From positions 1,178,001-1,242,000 of the forward strand of contig JAEMBT020000009.1 of NCBI GenBank assembly GCA_018873245.2: a stretch of 64,000 bases of DNA. The letters are read 5' to 3'. Positions 24,367 to 34,404 of the stretch are shown piece after piece. The position numbers and the translations under genes are program-made. The first letter of the stretch is position 1. Every line of letters begins with the position of its first letter. The notes beneath the pieces were generated by a model. The model was not told the DNA's origin, did no database searches, and saw only the letters and a list, made by a program, of their open reading frames with translations. This stretch comes from Archegozetes longisetosus (Eukaryota; Arthropoda; Arachnida; Sarcoptiformes; Trhypochthoniidae).

Positions 24367-24537
24367 AGTCCGACCCAGTTATAACCCGGTTATAACGCAA
24401 CTGGTCATTGCGTAGGAAATAACTTACCTATATCCGAACTCTTTAACATATGATTGGTTTAGTTGATGTTAAATAATCATCTGCTAACAACCGAGTTTGC
24501 ATACAACAGAATTGTTAATAACCGGGTCAGACCCTGA
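24367..24537. mobile_element. possible pogo/Tc1-like MITE
   Basis: The left end, CAGTCCGACCCAGTTATAAC, resembles the complement of the right end (read inward, CAGGGTCTGACCCGGTTATT). Ends beginning CAG and containing TTATAAC-type motifs are typical of pogo-like elements. The arms are only about 20 bases, and the target duplication is not clear. Confidence 0.45.
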
Positions 24538-24540
24538 CTT

Positions 24541-25090
24541 TTAGAAGTCAATATTTATGAAGATAGGAACTAGTTGAGTGGTCGCTTTAGAGCTTGTTAA
24601 AAAAAAGAATTTTTCAAGAAACATGCTACTAGTATGAAATTTAGTTAAACTACACTTTAACGCCAGGGTCTGAACAGGAGGTCGTAGGGACTCAACTAAG
24701 GTATCATTGTATTCAACTCGTCGACTCGTGCCTGCTTCAATGGCTCTAAATACTCTTATGATAGCTTCCATGATGTCTGAAATTGATGTCGAGACATTTA
24801 CATACATTTTATATTTGAGATAATCCCACAAAGAGAAATTGAAGGATTTAAATAGAGTGAATAAGGAGCCCATTCAAGACCACCTCCAACGTGATTTAGG
24901 CAACCAAAGCCTATAATCCTTTCGCCAAATGGCTCATTAAAAATGGCTCATTAAGAGTCTCGAACACATCGGGAGTGCGATGAGGCCTTGCACCATCTTG
25001 CTGGAACCAATAGCGAGAAACCATTGTTGATTTTCGTAGAAAACTTACAATAAATATACGTTGTTCAATTGATAGCAACGCCGTTTTAAT
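24541..25090 (-). pseudogene. internally deleted mariner-superfamily transposase
   Basis: Reading on the minus strand from about 25090, the N-terminal block SIEQRIFIV is followed almost at once by RYWFQQDGARPHRTPDVFETL. In this transposase family the second block contains the second catalytic Asp. Next come a 'GERIIGFG' block, a degenerate 'EW-PYS-DLNP' block and FSLWDYLKYKMYVN with the ISDIMEAI helix. These blocks fall in different frames with stops between them, and the middle of the gene, including the first catalytic Asp, is missing. It is a dead copy. A piece of a second copy lies inverted at 25555-25655. Confidence 0.8.
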
Positions 25091-25253
25091 TGCGAGGCCA
25101 GATTAACATCAAGAGGATTTAATAAGTGGTAATAATTATATTTCAATTTAGCGTTGGAATTTTTTTTCTCAAACCGTTTTGAAATGGTAGCTAAATTACA
25201 ATTTGCGTGACTTATTGATCGCTCTGTATTTGAGATAATTCATCAAGCGATGT

Positions 25254-25450
25254 ATCAAAATGATTGGTTTGATATCCTGAGTCCAATAATATATCACTTG
25301 ACGGGGTCAGCCACTCCCATCGGGAGTTCACCAGACGTCTTTAGATTCGAGTCAAATCAATTTTTTGATGTAACATATGGATAAAACATGGTATGTGATA
25401 TATCATTCGACTCAGCACACTGAGTACTATTTGGATCGATCATCAAAATT
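25254..25450. repeat. inverted and decayed copies of the 23-kb interspersed repeat
   Basis: The complement of 25254-25330 aligns with 23155-23232, including GGGAGTGGCTGAC, TATTGGACTC, AGGATATC and TTTTGATAC. A third, weaker copy lies at about 25388-25450. The unit length is about 85-100 bases. Function unknown. Confidence 0.55.
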
Positions 25451-25554
25451 CAGTTTAAACTGAAAAATTTTTACGAAAAACAGGGTTTAAGACTCCAGAG
25501 GCGTGGTTATGAAAAATGGGCATGGCTTACTTTTGATCCCTCCCCTTTATAAAA

Positions 25555-25655
25555 GTCGATGAGCTGAATACAATGATACCTTAGTTGAGTCCCTACGACC
25601 TTCTGTTCAGGCCCTGGCCGTAAAGTGTAGTTTGACCTGAAATTTTATTCATAAG
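25555..25655 (+). pseudogene. second transposase C-terminal fragment, inverted
   Basis: Translating the plus strand gives EYNDTLVESLRPSVQALAV and then KCSLT, nearly the same as the tail of the dead transposase on the opposite strand at 24650-24722. The two fragments form an inverted pair about 0.85 kb apart. Nothing upstream of it is coding. Confidence 0.7.
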
Positions 25656-25659
25656 CTTT

Positions 25660-26304
25660 GAGTCGTACAAATATGACGGGGGCAAAATGTCTACTCCACG
25701 CGTAATTCAGTCAGTTCAACACTAACTGGTCATTCATTGAACTGTATCGTAATACAGTTCAATACATCTATAAAAAGGGGGAGTCTACGAATAGAGAGAG
25801 ACGTGATAAGCCTCTTGAGGAGAGATCATGTCGGATTGAATTGTCTTTGTTGTTATATTTTTTTGTTATATTTAATTCATAATTAACTTATTTTAACATT
25901 AAATTTTTTATTTTTATTTACTGAAGTTTGATTATTCGCTAATTAACTCGGAGTGACATAGATGTATATTAAGTGCTGCGTTAACTATTGTTTACCGGGT
26001 CCAGAAAGTGTATTGGCGGACCTGCTTAGCATAGCGTCCGTCAAATATAATCCTATTTTATCTCAAGCCATACTACTTTTGTGTGATGAGACCTTAGTAT
26101 TCAGATCAATATTCGGTAGTATGGGTACTATCTGGTGGTATGGGGTCCTATAGGTAAAACACAAAATCTAGGATTCAGAATAGGGGATATAAATAATAAA
26201 GATTTGAGATTAAATTTCAGCATTAAAATTTACTTCCTGAAAATTTCAAGGTATTAAGCAGTAAATCACGATTTTTCTAAAATTGGCATAGTAAAAATGT
26301 TTGG
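25660..26304. other. gene-free stretch
   Basis: I see only an unsupported plus-strand frame at 25962-26153 and AT-rich sequence. Confidence 0.5.
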
Positions 26305-26645
26305 AGAACGCTTATCTATACTACAATACTCATAGTTTTGACTCTGTCTAACCTAGTAAAAGCTCAACCTGTTGTGATACAGAGACCATATAGTGATGCT
26401 GTTCGACTCCAGATAGTCGAGAAATTAGTCGAAAGAGAATTTTATTAATGAAAGGATGTCACTTCATTAATAAAAAACAAATCTATGTTAATAGCTTGAC
26501 CTGTAGCGATCACACAGATAAGAAAGAAACTTTTCGATTCGGTACAATTTGTGTATATGAGTCTAGTTATTTTGGTTACCAAAAAGTAACTACTGACCGT
26601 TTCGGTAACAAGCACTTTATTAGTCATACTGAATATAAGTGTTAA
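26305..26645 (+). pseudogene. candidate small secreted Cys protein, frame interrupted
   Basis: One frame (about 26305-26445) encodes a hydrophobic leader (LIYTTILIVLTLSNLVKA) followed by a polar segment ending near VEREFY. A second frame (26448-26645) continues with four cysteines (in KGCHF, LTCSD, GTICV and the terminal YKC). Leader and tail are offset by one base at a run of T residues. The leader frame also has no ATG: the nearby ATG at 26297 is one base out of phase. Either this is a decaying gene for a small extracellular protein, or the reads have indel errors here. No family is recognised. Confidence 0.35.
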
Positions 26646-27139
26646 GCATTAAAAGTTCTTCGTTGGATTGATATTCGCTCATTTTATGACAGGTTTATCA
26701 GTTTTTATAGTCCTTAACAATATACAAGGTTCAGTTCAAAATTCAATAAATCAACAAAACTGTATTACTTAGCCTTTAGGTGTTGCGCAAACGTCTTAGC
26801 CATCATTATAAGAGGTCCACATCATTGATAGGTATATACAGATGAATTACCAGGTTGTATGACATCACTGTATGTGGTAAATGGTGGCCACATCTATGGT
26901 TAAATTAGTTGAGTTATTGCCTCCAAAGATTGTCTGATTAACTGATGTTAAGTTAATACAATTATTATAAACGTAAGGATCCATTATTATCAACTCTCTC
27001 AAACACTCAAAAGCTGTTTGTGACGAATATTTTTCGAATACTCAATGTTTTATTAAAGTGGATATATTTTTAATTTAGTACCACATTATACCATTACACC
27101 AGACTTTCAGTAAATTCTTTTTAGAATTTCATAAAAACT
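26646..27139. other. no gene recognised
   Basis: Downstream flank of the secreted-protein candidate. I see nothing in it. Confidence 0.5.
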
Positions 27140-27485
27140 ATTTAGAGAAAACACCATTAGGAGATAACACCATTTAAAAGGTAATAAACTGTTCCTTATG
27201 CAAGATCTATTAAATTCTTTATACCATTGTCTGAAAGTAATAATACATTCATGTTTTCAAACCTCGTTCCATAAATTTCGAAACGGTATTAGTCACTGGC
27301 TGTATTTGTAGTGACCTACAGTCAGTGACCAATACCGTTTCGAAATTTACGAAACGAGGTTTGAAAACATGAATTTATTGTCGTTTTCACACAATGGTAT
27401 AAAGTTGATGGATCTTGTGTAAGGAACAGTTTATTATCTCCTAAATAATATTACCTTCTAATAGTGCTTCTCTAATTGTTTTCTC
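27140..27485. mobile_element. foldback MITE, ~165-base arms
   Basis: The best-matched inner arms flank 27308-27318 and share CGAAACGGTATTGGTCACTG-like sequence and GTTTTCAAACCTCGTT. The outer parts (AGGAGATAA and AATAAACTGTTCC) match with small gaps. The loop is only about 10 bases, so the DNA could form a long cruciform. No coding capacity. Confidence 0.75.
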
Positions 27486-27699
27486 TTTATGATCAATAAA
27501 ATACTGCATCATTTTTAGAGCTTTGTAATAAACTATTCGCAAAGTATTAAATTTAATTAATTAAATTAGAGATCACAGAAGCACAGAAGAACGTAAGAAT
27601 ATATCAATAAATGATATTTTGCGTTACTTGTATTTAATAGAAAATACAGAATTGATTAGGATTAGTCGTCGAAATTTTTAGTCTTAGAGCCTTCAGAAC

Positions 27700-28160
27700 T
27701 AGACCATGACACAACATAACCTCAACCGCAATTGTGATGCGGTTAACCTCCAGCGTCCTCGGTTCAGGGGAGGTTGTGAGTATAAAAGCCAGCGGTTGCG
27801 GGCGGTTGAGGTTATTGTGTTGCATAAAAATAACCGCATAAAAATATATGCCGGCCACGGGTCTTTCAAGTGAGTGTAATTTCAGTTATGCAAAAATGAC
27901 ATTAACTGACAAAAGATCTTGTATTAGAACAGAAAAATTGATAAATTGCTATTTAAAAGATCATATTTTGGTCTTATTTTAAGTAATTTAGAAGTTATTC
28001 TCCACGATGACTGATTGTAATATTTTTAACACTTATACCAAATAATAAACTCATTCAAAACGGTTATTTGCGGTTGATTTTGCGGTTAGCCAATTTTAGT
28101 TAGAAGTGGATGAGGAGCGGTTGCGGTTTTCATATCAGGCGGTTGCAGGAGGTTAAGGTT
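27700..28160. repeat. cluster of GCGGTTG motifs on both strands
   Basis: Short units of GCGGTTG or its complement CAACCGC recur, in part as an inverted pair (27715-27740 against 27800-27825, with CTCAACCGC and GCGGTTGAGG). A second group lies at 28060-28150. The local G+C is above the surroundings. It may be a decayed hAT-like or other transposon end; this is inference. Confidence 0.4.
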
Positions 28161-28190
28161 ATGACAATTTTTAAAAATGTCATGCTCTAA

Positions 28191-28644
28191 TTGGAATATC
28201 TTGAACCAACAATTAGTGTCGAATACATAAAATCGTTTGCAAAATCTCGGCAAAACACTTGTTATCATATGGATAATTGATTTTTAAAGAGTAGTATTCA
28301 AAATTTTAAAAGTGAATAACTCTTGAAGCGTTCATCTGATATGCTTAAGACTTATATTTCTGGAATCTGTATGCAAAAACCTGAATGATGTCAATATCAT
28401 CATCTGTTCCAATAGGTTCATGGATGAACATCGGTAATATGGACCTCACTTCAAAGGTATTTGCACACAGATTCCAGAAATATAAGTCTTAAGCATATCA
28501 GATGAACGCTTCAAGAGTTATTCACTTTTGACATTTTGAATACCACTATTCAAAATTCAATTATCTATATGATATCGAGTGTTTTGCCGAGATTTTGCAA
28601 ACGATTTTACATATTCGACACTAATTGTTGGTTCAAGATATTCG
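28191..28644. mobile_element. foldback MITE, ~190-base arms (family A, copy 1)
   Basis: The arms start near GGAATATCTTGAACCAAC and run through TTTGCAAAATCTCGGCAAAA, the AACTCTTGAAGCGTTCATCTGA block and TATTTCTGGAATCTGT. The central loop is about 70 bases. A related element at 29115-29415 shares the inner blocks. Confidence 0.8.
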
Positions 28645-28768
28645 AATGATATGCTAATAGTGATTAAAAGAATTTGAAATGTGAAAAGTGATGAAAGATT
28701 TAGGTCATCGTAAAATGTTTTTTAAACTTCGATATTAAATTCTTTATACAAAAATATATATTTTAATT

Positions 28769-28876
28769 CTTTTCGCTGTGAATATTTTCGCTGTAATGTA
28801 TTCGCGGTAAAATTTTTCGCAGTATTGCATTTGCGTTAATGTCGTCCGCGGTAATGCATTCGCGGTAATGTCGTGG
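28769..28876. repeat. degenerate ~15-base tandem repeat, about 7 units
   Basis: Units vary around TTCGCGGTAATG plus two to four bases, for example TTTTCGCTGTAATGTA, TTCGCGGTAATGTCG and TCCGCGGTAATGCA. The CpG-containing core recurs at a regular spacing of 14-16 bases within otherwise AT-rich DNA. Confidence 0.6.
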
Positions 28877-29114
28877 AACCATTTATTTTACTTTCCTTTA
28901 AACCATCTATAAAAACGTCTATGTAATAAACTCTAAATCCAAAAAATTAATTTATCCCCGCGCCACTTGGCTTCTTTTTTGGAATTCGCTCAAAATTCAA
29001 TAAAAATAAGAGAAACATAAGAAACTATGGGTCTGGAACAACTATTTCACTGATAGTCACCAGACCCACAATGGATTCGATGAATGGCTGTATGACTCGT
29101 TCTCGACACACGTT

Positions 29115-29415
29115 ATCATATAGTTAATTGATTTTTAGAGTGGTATTCAAAATTTCAAAAGCTTATAACTCTTGAGGCGTTCATCTGAGATGGTTATGAC
29201 TTATATTTCTGGAAAATGTGTGCAAAAAGCTTTGAAATGATGTGCATAACACGGATGTTCATCGGTGGATCTACAGGAATAGACGATGAAATGCACATCA
29301 TTTCAAAGGTTTTGCAGACATTTTCCAGAAGCCTAAGTCTTAAGCATCTCAGATGAACTCCTCAAGAGTTATAAGCTTTTGAAATTTTGAATACCACTCT
29401 TTAAAAATCTATTAA
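29115..29415. mobile_element. foldback MITE (family A, copy 2)
   Basis: The left arm has TGGTATTCAAAATTTCAAAAGC, then TCTTGA-GCGTTCATCTGAGATG and TATTTCTGGAAAATGTG. The right arm is its imperfect complement around a loop containing GATGTTCATCGGTGG. It shares blocks with the element at 28191-28644, so both descend from one family. Its right end abuts the methyltransferase fragment. Confidence 0.75.
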
Positions 29416-29429
29416 CTGTATTCAATAGT

Positions 29430-29556
29430 ATTCGAGGAATAGTTCTGTTGAGCAATCGAGTCATAGCACAGTCAATGTCGAGAGCAACAATTCTCTTATG
29501 TGGTATTTTATTAGATAACTGTTTGGTTACATTACCAGTGCCTGAACCGATATCCA
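29430..29556 (-). pseudogene. SAM-dependent methyltransferase exon fragment (JHAMT-like)
   Basis: After a possible acceptor at 29557-29558 the minus strand reads VDIGSGTGNVTKQLSNKIP and then RIVALDID. This is the glycine-rich motif I loop plus the acidic motif II end that bind S-adenosylmethionine. The spacing and the 'GSGTGNVT' form resemble juvenile hormone acid methyltransferase-like proteins, but one motif cannot settle the subfamily. Coding similarity fades near 29430, next to the foldback element. No other exon of such a gene is visible within several kb, so it is probably a broken or scattered gene. Confidence 0.5.
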
Positions 29557-29569
29557 CTATTATGTAGAA

Positions 29570-32500
29570 AACTCTACAAATCAAAGTTCTTTAAATGTTT
29601 TATATCGACAAAAAATTAATATTCTATTAGAAAAAAAACTGTTTAGGAGTTACTCGAAAAATATTTACAAATTAAAATATGATTAATCAGTTAAAACGGC
29701 TTTGAATAGAATACAAAAGAGCTAAAATGTTATGCAAACATAGTTTGATTATCTCTTAGTAAGCTTTTCATTAATTGGTTTCCATGACTTCTTTGTGAAT
29801 CATTAACATTATTGCAAAGATGTGCCACATATGCTGTTATTGAGTTGTCTCTAAATGGACATTAAATGTGGTTACTCCTTATGATTCAGAAAAATGTTCG
29901 TTGAGATCCGCTTTAAATGCAAACTAGAATTACAAAATTTTAGAGATTAAACTCATATCTTGTAATAGAAGGTTGAAACTAATTCACGGTTTGAGAAGAA
30001 GTGATTGAATTAAGTGTCAAAATGAATGGAGTCATATTTATTAAACGCTATAAATAATGTTTAGAGTATAAATTATAACCTTTTATACTAAGGATAATCT
30101 TGAGAAAAATTTATTATAAGCTCAACATAATTCAAGGCTTGTTCGCTAGTACCGTAGTGAACAGTCATAATCTGTATTAAGGGCTAAATTCAAATAGTAC
30201 TTATTTAAATAATAGGAAAAATTATCAAAAGTAAATGAAAATTGAAGAATAATTCTCAGGAAGACTGAGGAAGATCTAAAATATTTTCAGTTTTGTCCTC
30301 ATAAGTCATTTGTGAACAAAATTAGGAGTAACTTTTAGCTTATTATTAAACATTTAGCGATAAACTATTGTGTCAGCACAAGAAACAAATTGCGTTATAT
30401 ATCTATCTACAGGAAATGTTTCACAAGTAGAAGAAGCTGAACGGATCTAAGCCTTTGATTTTAGTGTAGACTCAGGTCTTTAATATTTTTGATGTTTGAG
30501 TAAACTATTCGGAGTAAGATTTGACTGATCGTGCAGTTTATGTCACCGAAAGTATGGTCATTTGAATATCATAAGAGGATCACCGAATTTCTAATATTTC
30601 TTAACAAGAAGCGAAGGATTGAGATATACATGTAAACCGACTTATTGAGCAACAAAACATTATCTTAAGCTCAAACTTGGTTTCAAACTTTTACATTTCA
30701 TATAAGATGGTGATCGAACTAGTTATTTATTTTATAAAATATATCACTTTACTTATTTGTGTTGTGTTTATATCTTGCAATCAACTTAATAAACAAAAGT
30801 TTACTAATTCTTATAGAGATCTCTATTACTCATTTCTAGATTTCAGCCTATCATTAATTGAGTTTTTCTATCTACTTATTTGCTTTTAGCATGTTATTGT
30901 AGACTTCAAAAATTTGTCATTTCTATGTGAAAACTTAGGAAATCGTTCTGAACAGCCATCAGTTCGTAATTGATAATAATAGAGGGAAGAGTAGAAAAGT
31001 ACGCAACAGATCAAGCAAACACTTATAGCTTTGTATATTAGCGAAGATTAACTGCGACTAATTTATGGCTTATATCTTCAGTTTTGATCCGTTAGGTCAA
31101 AATGAATTGAATGAATGGATGTTGAATCAAGTATTTTTTGTCTTTGAACTTGTTTTCAATGGTCTATTGGGTGATCGATTTTTTATCGTTATTTGCACCA
31201 ATTATGACTTGAACACTGTTGACAGTACAACTCCTAGTAATTTCATACTATGTGGCTGCTAATATCATGGTTGCAATAACTGTATAATTACTAATGTAGC
31301 AGTAGGAATTTATTGTGATTAGTGTTACTATTCATCGGACCTATAGGTTCACAAAATTACAATAAGGTCTAGTATTTTTGTGAGTATTGAGGAATACGAA
31401 ATTTTAGAATTAAAATAGAGTAAAGTATGAAATTTCATTTTGACTTTATTGTGATTTATAAAGATCTGAAGGAAATTCTCTATAGAAAAAAGCAGGCGCT
31501 GACAGTGAGGCACCTTTATTGCTGAGGTTTGACTGAATGCACTTCAGATTACTACTGTATAATAATAAAATGATGTGTCACTAATTACCTCACATAAGTT
31601 CGGTTAAATTGATTGCACACGTAATCACTATTATCTAACTTTACTTAATGCTTAACCACAGTAACTTAACTAAACTTACATAAAAAATATGTTGACACGA
31701 TTCAGCATAAGAAAATGCATTTATCAATATTTCAATCAATTTGTCGATTACTTTAGACATTAGTATTCAGTTAAGACGAGACCTAATTGTGATCCACTGA
31801 AGTAAAATTAAGTCTACTATTTATAAAAAAATAAAGATAAATTATTAATTGTTTCTCGTGATTCATAGATAATAAAAATATACTGAATTATGTTAGAAGA
31901 TGTATCTGTTATCTTAGATTAGCTTTTCTTGACATAAAAATTCAATAATTTATTAATCATGAATAACACTTGAGTTTTACCTGTTAGATAAACATATATA
32001 AGAACGTCAAACAAATAGTCAGACATGATTTACATCTCAAATCTTTAAACTATATTTTGAGTAAATAAGTGCTATTTTTATGCATCAAGACTAATATTAA
32101 TAAACTTTCCGTCAATAAATTTGGATTTGATTGTGAGACATGAAAGCTTATGGTTCAATTTTTTCATTCGATTATTCCAGATGATAGTTGTTTGAAGTGG
32201 CTGGTACTTTTTCTTCTATATGTAAATCTAAAGCTTGGTATTTAAAAACTTATGACTTGTCAAAGACTCAAAATGAATGCTAGCGAATGAAGATAACTTA
32301 AATGATGTCATTCCATGAAATTTTTATTATTGATATAAACCATTACGGAATCTAATCTTTAACTTTATTTAGTCACCATAGCTATAATCAAAAGTGGGTC
32401 TATGTCTATGAGTAGATTTTTCTCAATACATAATATGCTTTGAATCAAATAGAAGTAATATATTTGAAAAATACAGAAACTTATTAATATTATATAAATT

Positions 32501-32609
32501 TTAATTCTATACAAATTGAACGATGTTTCGGTTTAAAGATCTTTGACATAAAAAAGTTTTTGCAGTCATTTTTTCAGTTTTCAACATAAAGTTCATTTTC
32601 AATAAAACA
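29570..32609. other. gene-poor stretch
   Basis: Two unsupported plus-strand frames are worth noting. At 30707-30889 a frame starts with a hydrophobic leader-like segment (IYFIKYITLLICVVFISC). At 31065-31262 another frame is preceded by an acceptor-like CTTCAG. Neither has a recognised domain, and no splice model joins them convincingly. Confidence 0.4.
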
Positions 32610-33592
32610 ATGCAATACTTAAGTGAAATTAACGAAAACTTACAGCAATTGCGAGAAACAAATAAATTACTCAAAAAAAAAGTTTCTGAAAGTGAGAAAG
32701 AATTGGAAAGATTAAAAAAAGTAAATTCAGACCAAGAGAAGAGGATTAATGAATTGGAATCGCTTATCAGCAAAAGTACTGATAAAATGGTAAACAATAA
32801 GCAGTTTTTACATAGTATGATAAAAAATGAATCAAATTTTCAAATCTACTTTAGACAGACTTTACTGATGTTATGATTGCAACCAAAAATGTTAAGAAAG
32901 TAGAAGTTATTGATAAAAGTGATTACTGTGACCAGAAGTTTGAACGAATAACTTGCGACCTATGTTTGCAATCAATCAAATTGGGTTTTGCGAACTACAC
33001 TGAAATTGCAAACTACTTAAAACAAGAAATTCGAGCTAAAACTGGATATGAATGTTTTGTAAGCGTTGGCTTATGTTCTAACTATAGTTTTCAGACTTGG
33101 AATTATAAGAATAGAAAATTTATAGCTTTGACTATTGGAGACTTGTTAATAACTGTGAACCAAATACATGTAAGAAATAATGCATACTCTCAAAGAACAT
33201 ATTTTGTAAAAGCTACAAGCATTACCAATTTTTGTCTTTATTTATTTAACTCTTAGACTAGATTTTCTGATGTCTTAAACTGTGCTAAAGGCGTAAAAAA
33301 TGCTGAAATCATTGAAAAGAGCGATCAAATTGATGCTCACTTTGAAAATGTGGTCATAGAGTTAGCGCATGATATCATCGATACTTCTGCATTTAAGAGT
33401 TCGTGTGAAATTTCTAGCTTTATGAAAACTGAAATTATCAATAAAGTTGGCAAAATATATGGTACTAATTGGTTGGTAACTGTTGGCTTTGGTCCTTACT
33501 ATGATATCTGCTATAGTGTTCGCATTTCAAAGAGAAAGTTTTTGGATTTTCAAATCAGTGACTTACGATTCACTGTTTTCCAAACTTTATAG
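32610..33592 (+). CDS. coiled-coil protein with two tandem LC8-like dynein light chain domains
   Basis: Exons 32610-32789, 32855-33169 and 33257-33592 join in phase 0 through GT-AG introns of 65 and 87 bases, giving 276 residues. Residues 1-60 form a heptad-rich coiled coil (ENLQQLRETNKLLKKKV, EKELERLKKVN). Exon 2 (61-165) and exon 3 (166-276) each encode one domain aligning along the dynein light chain LC8 fold: an 'EVIDKSD'/'EIIEKSD' start, two helices, then strands ending 'ALTIGDLLITV' and 'DFQISDLRFTV'. Exon starts TDFTDV and TRFSDV show the domains arose by exon duplication. Canonical LC8 is a single domain of about 89 residues that dimerises and holds short linear motifs. Several LC8 groove positions look changed here. 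The role is unknown; a scaffold or motor-adaptor function is inference. Confidence 0.7.
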
Positions 33593-34404
33593 TAAAGTTT
33601 GCAATATTTTCCCTAATCTCAATGTAAGAATTCAAGTTTTGGGTCCTTCAGCATAAGCAAAAAGACTGTAGCTTTGCAATTAAAACTTAACGACAAATAG
33701 TATAACTTTTGAGCAGATACGAAGCAAAGTCTCTTTTATATAAGATCCGGACACAGATAATTGATTCTACATGAGAAAATAAGTAAATAATAAGTGATCC
33801 CTTTAACTATAAATGGTTGAACTTTTTATTTGTTTATTTTGTCACGTAAAGTGAATGACTGTATGGATTCTACACAAAAGCAATTTGGTGCTTTTCAACT
33901 TACAGGAAACAATTGAAATCAATTACTTTGTCCATACGCTCATTAGAACGTGTTCAAGTTTTTATTATTGATAATTATTTGTTGTAAGTGGTGAAATATT
34001 TGCGAAACTAATTGGTTGTAAATCGAGATTAAACCTAAAGTATTAAAATTTATTATTTAATTTTGTAAATAGCCAGATAAATATTTTGAAAACTTATGAC
34101 ATCATTCTATCATCAAATTAAGAACAGCTTCATTTTAGTTGTTGCCAATCGATCTTAACAGCGGTAAAAATTCCTATCAACTAATGTCTAGCTTAAATAT
34201 CAAATGACTTTCGATCCATAGGGAGTCCTAAAATATCTTTCACAACAGACCACAAGAAATATAACTTTAAAATCAACACCACATTCATAGATACCTGATT
34301 TCCTCTTAAAAACCCAAAAAACTATCAGTTTTTGTGATCAAAACTTTTTCCTCTCTCGAAAACTTATTTGAAAAGACATTTGAACAAGACTTATACTATG
34401 ACTG
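33593..34404. other. intergenic region before the P450 gene
   Basis: This must contain the P450 promoter. I see AT-rich sequence with no element I can name with confidence. Confidence 0.5.

Noticed and set aside
26401..26410. GTTCGACTCC, resembling a tRNA B box
   Set aside because: No matching A box, acceptor stem or anticodon arm at the required distances. I found no tRNA or rRNA gene anywhere in the window.
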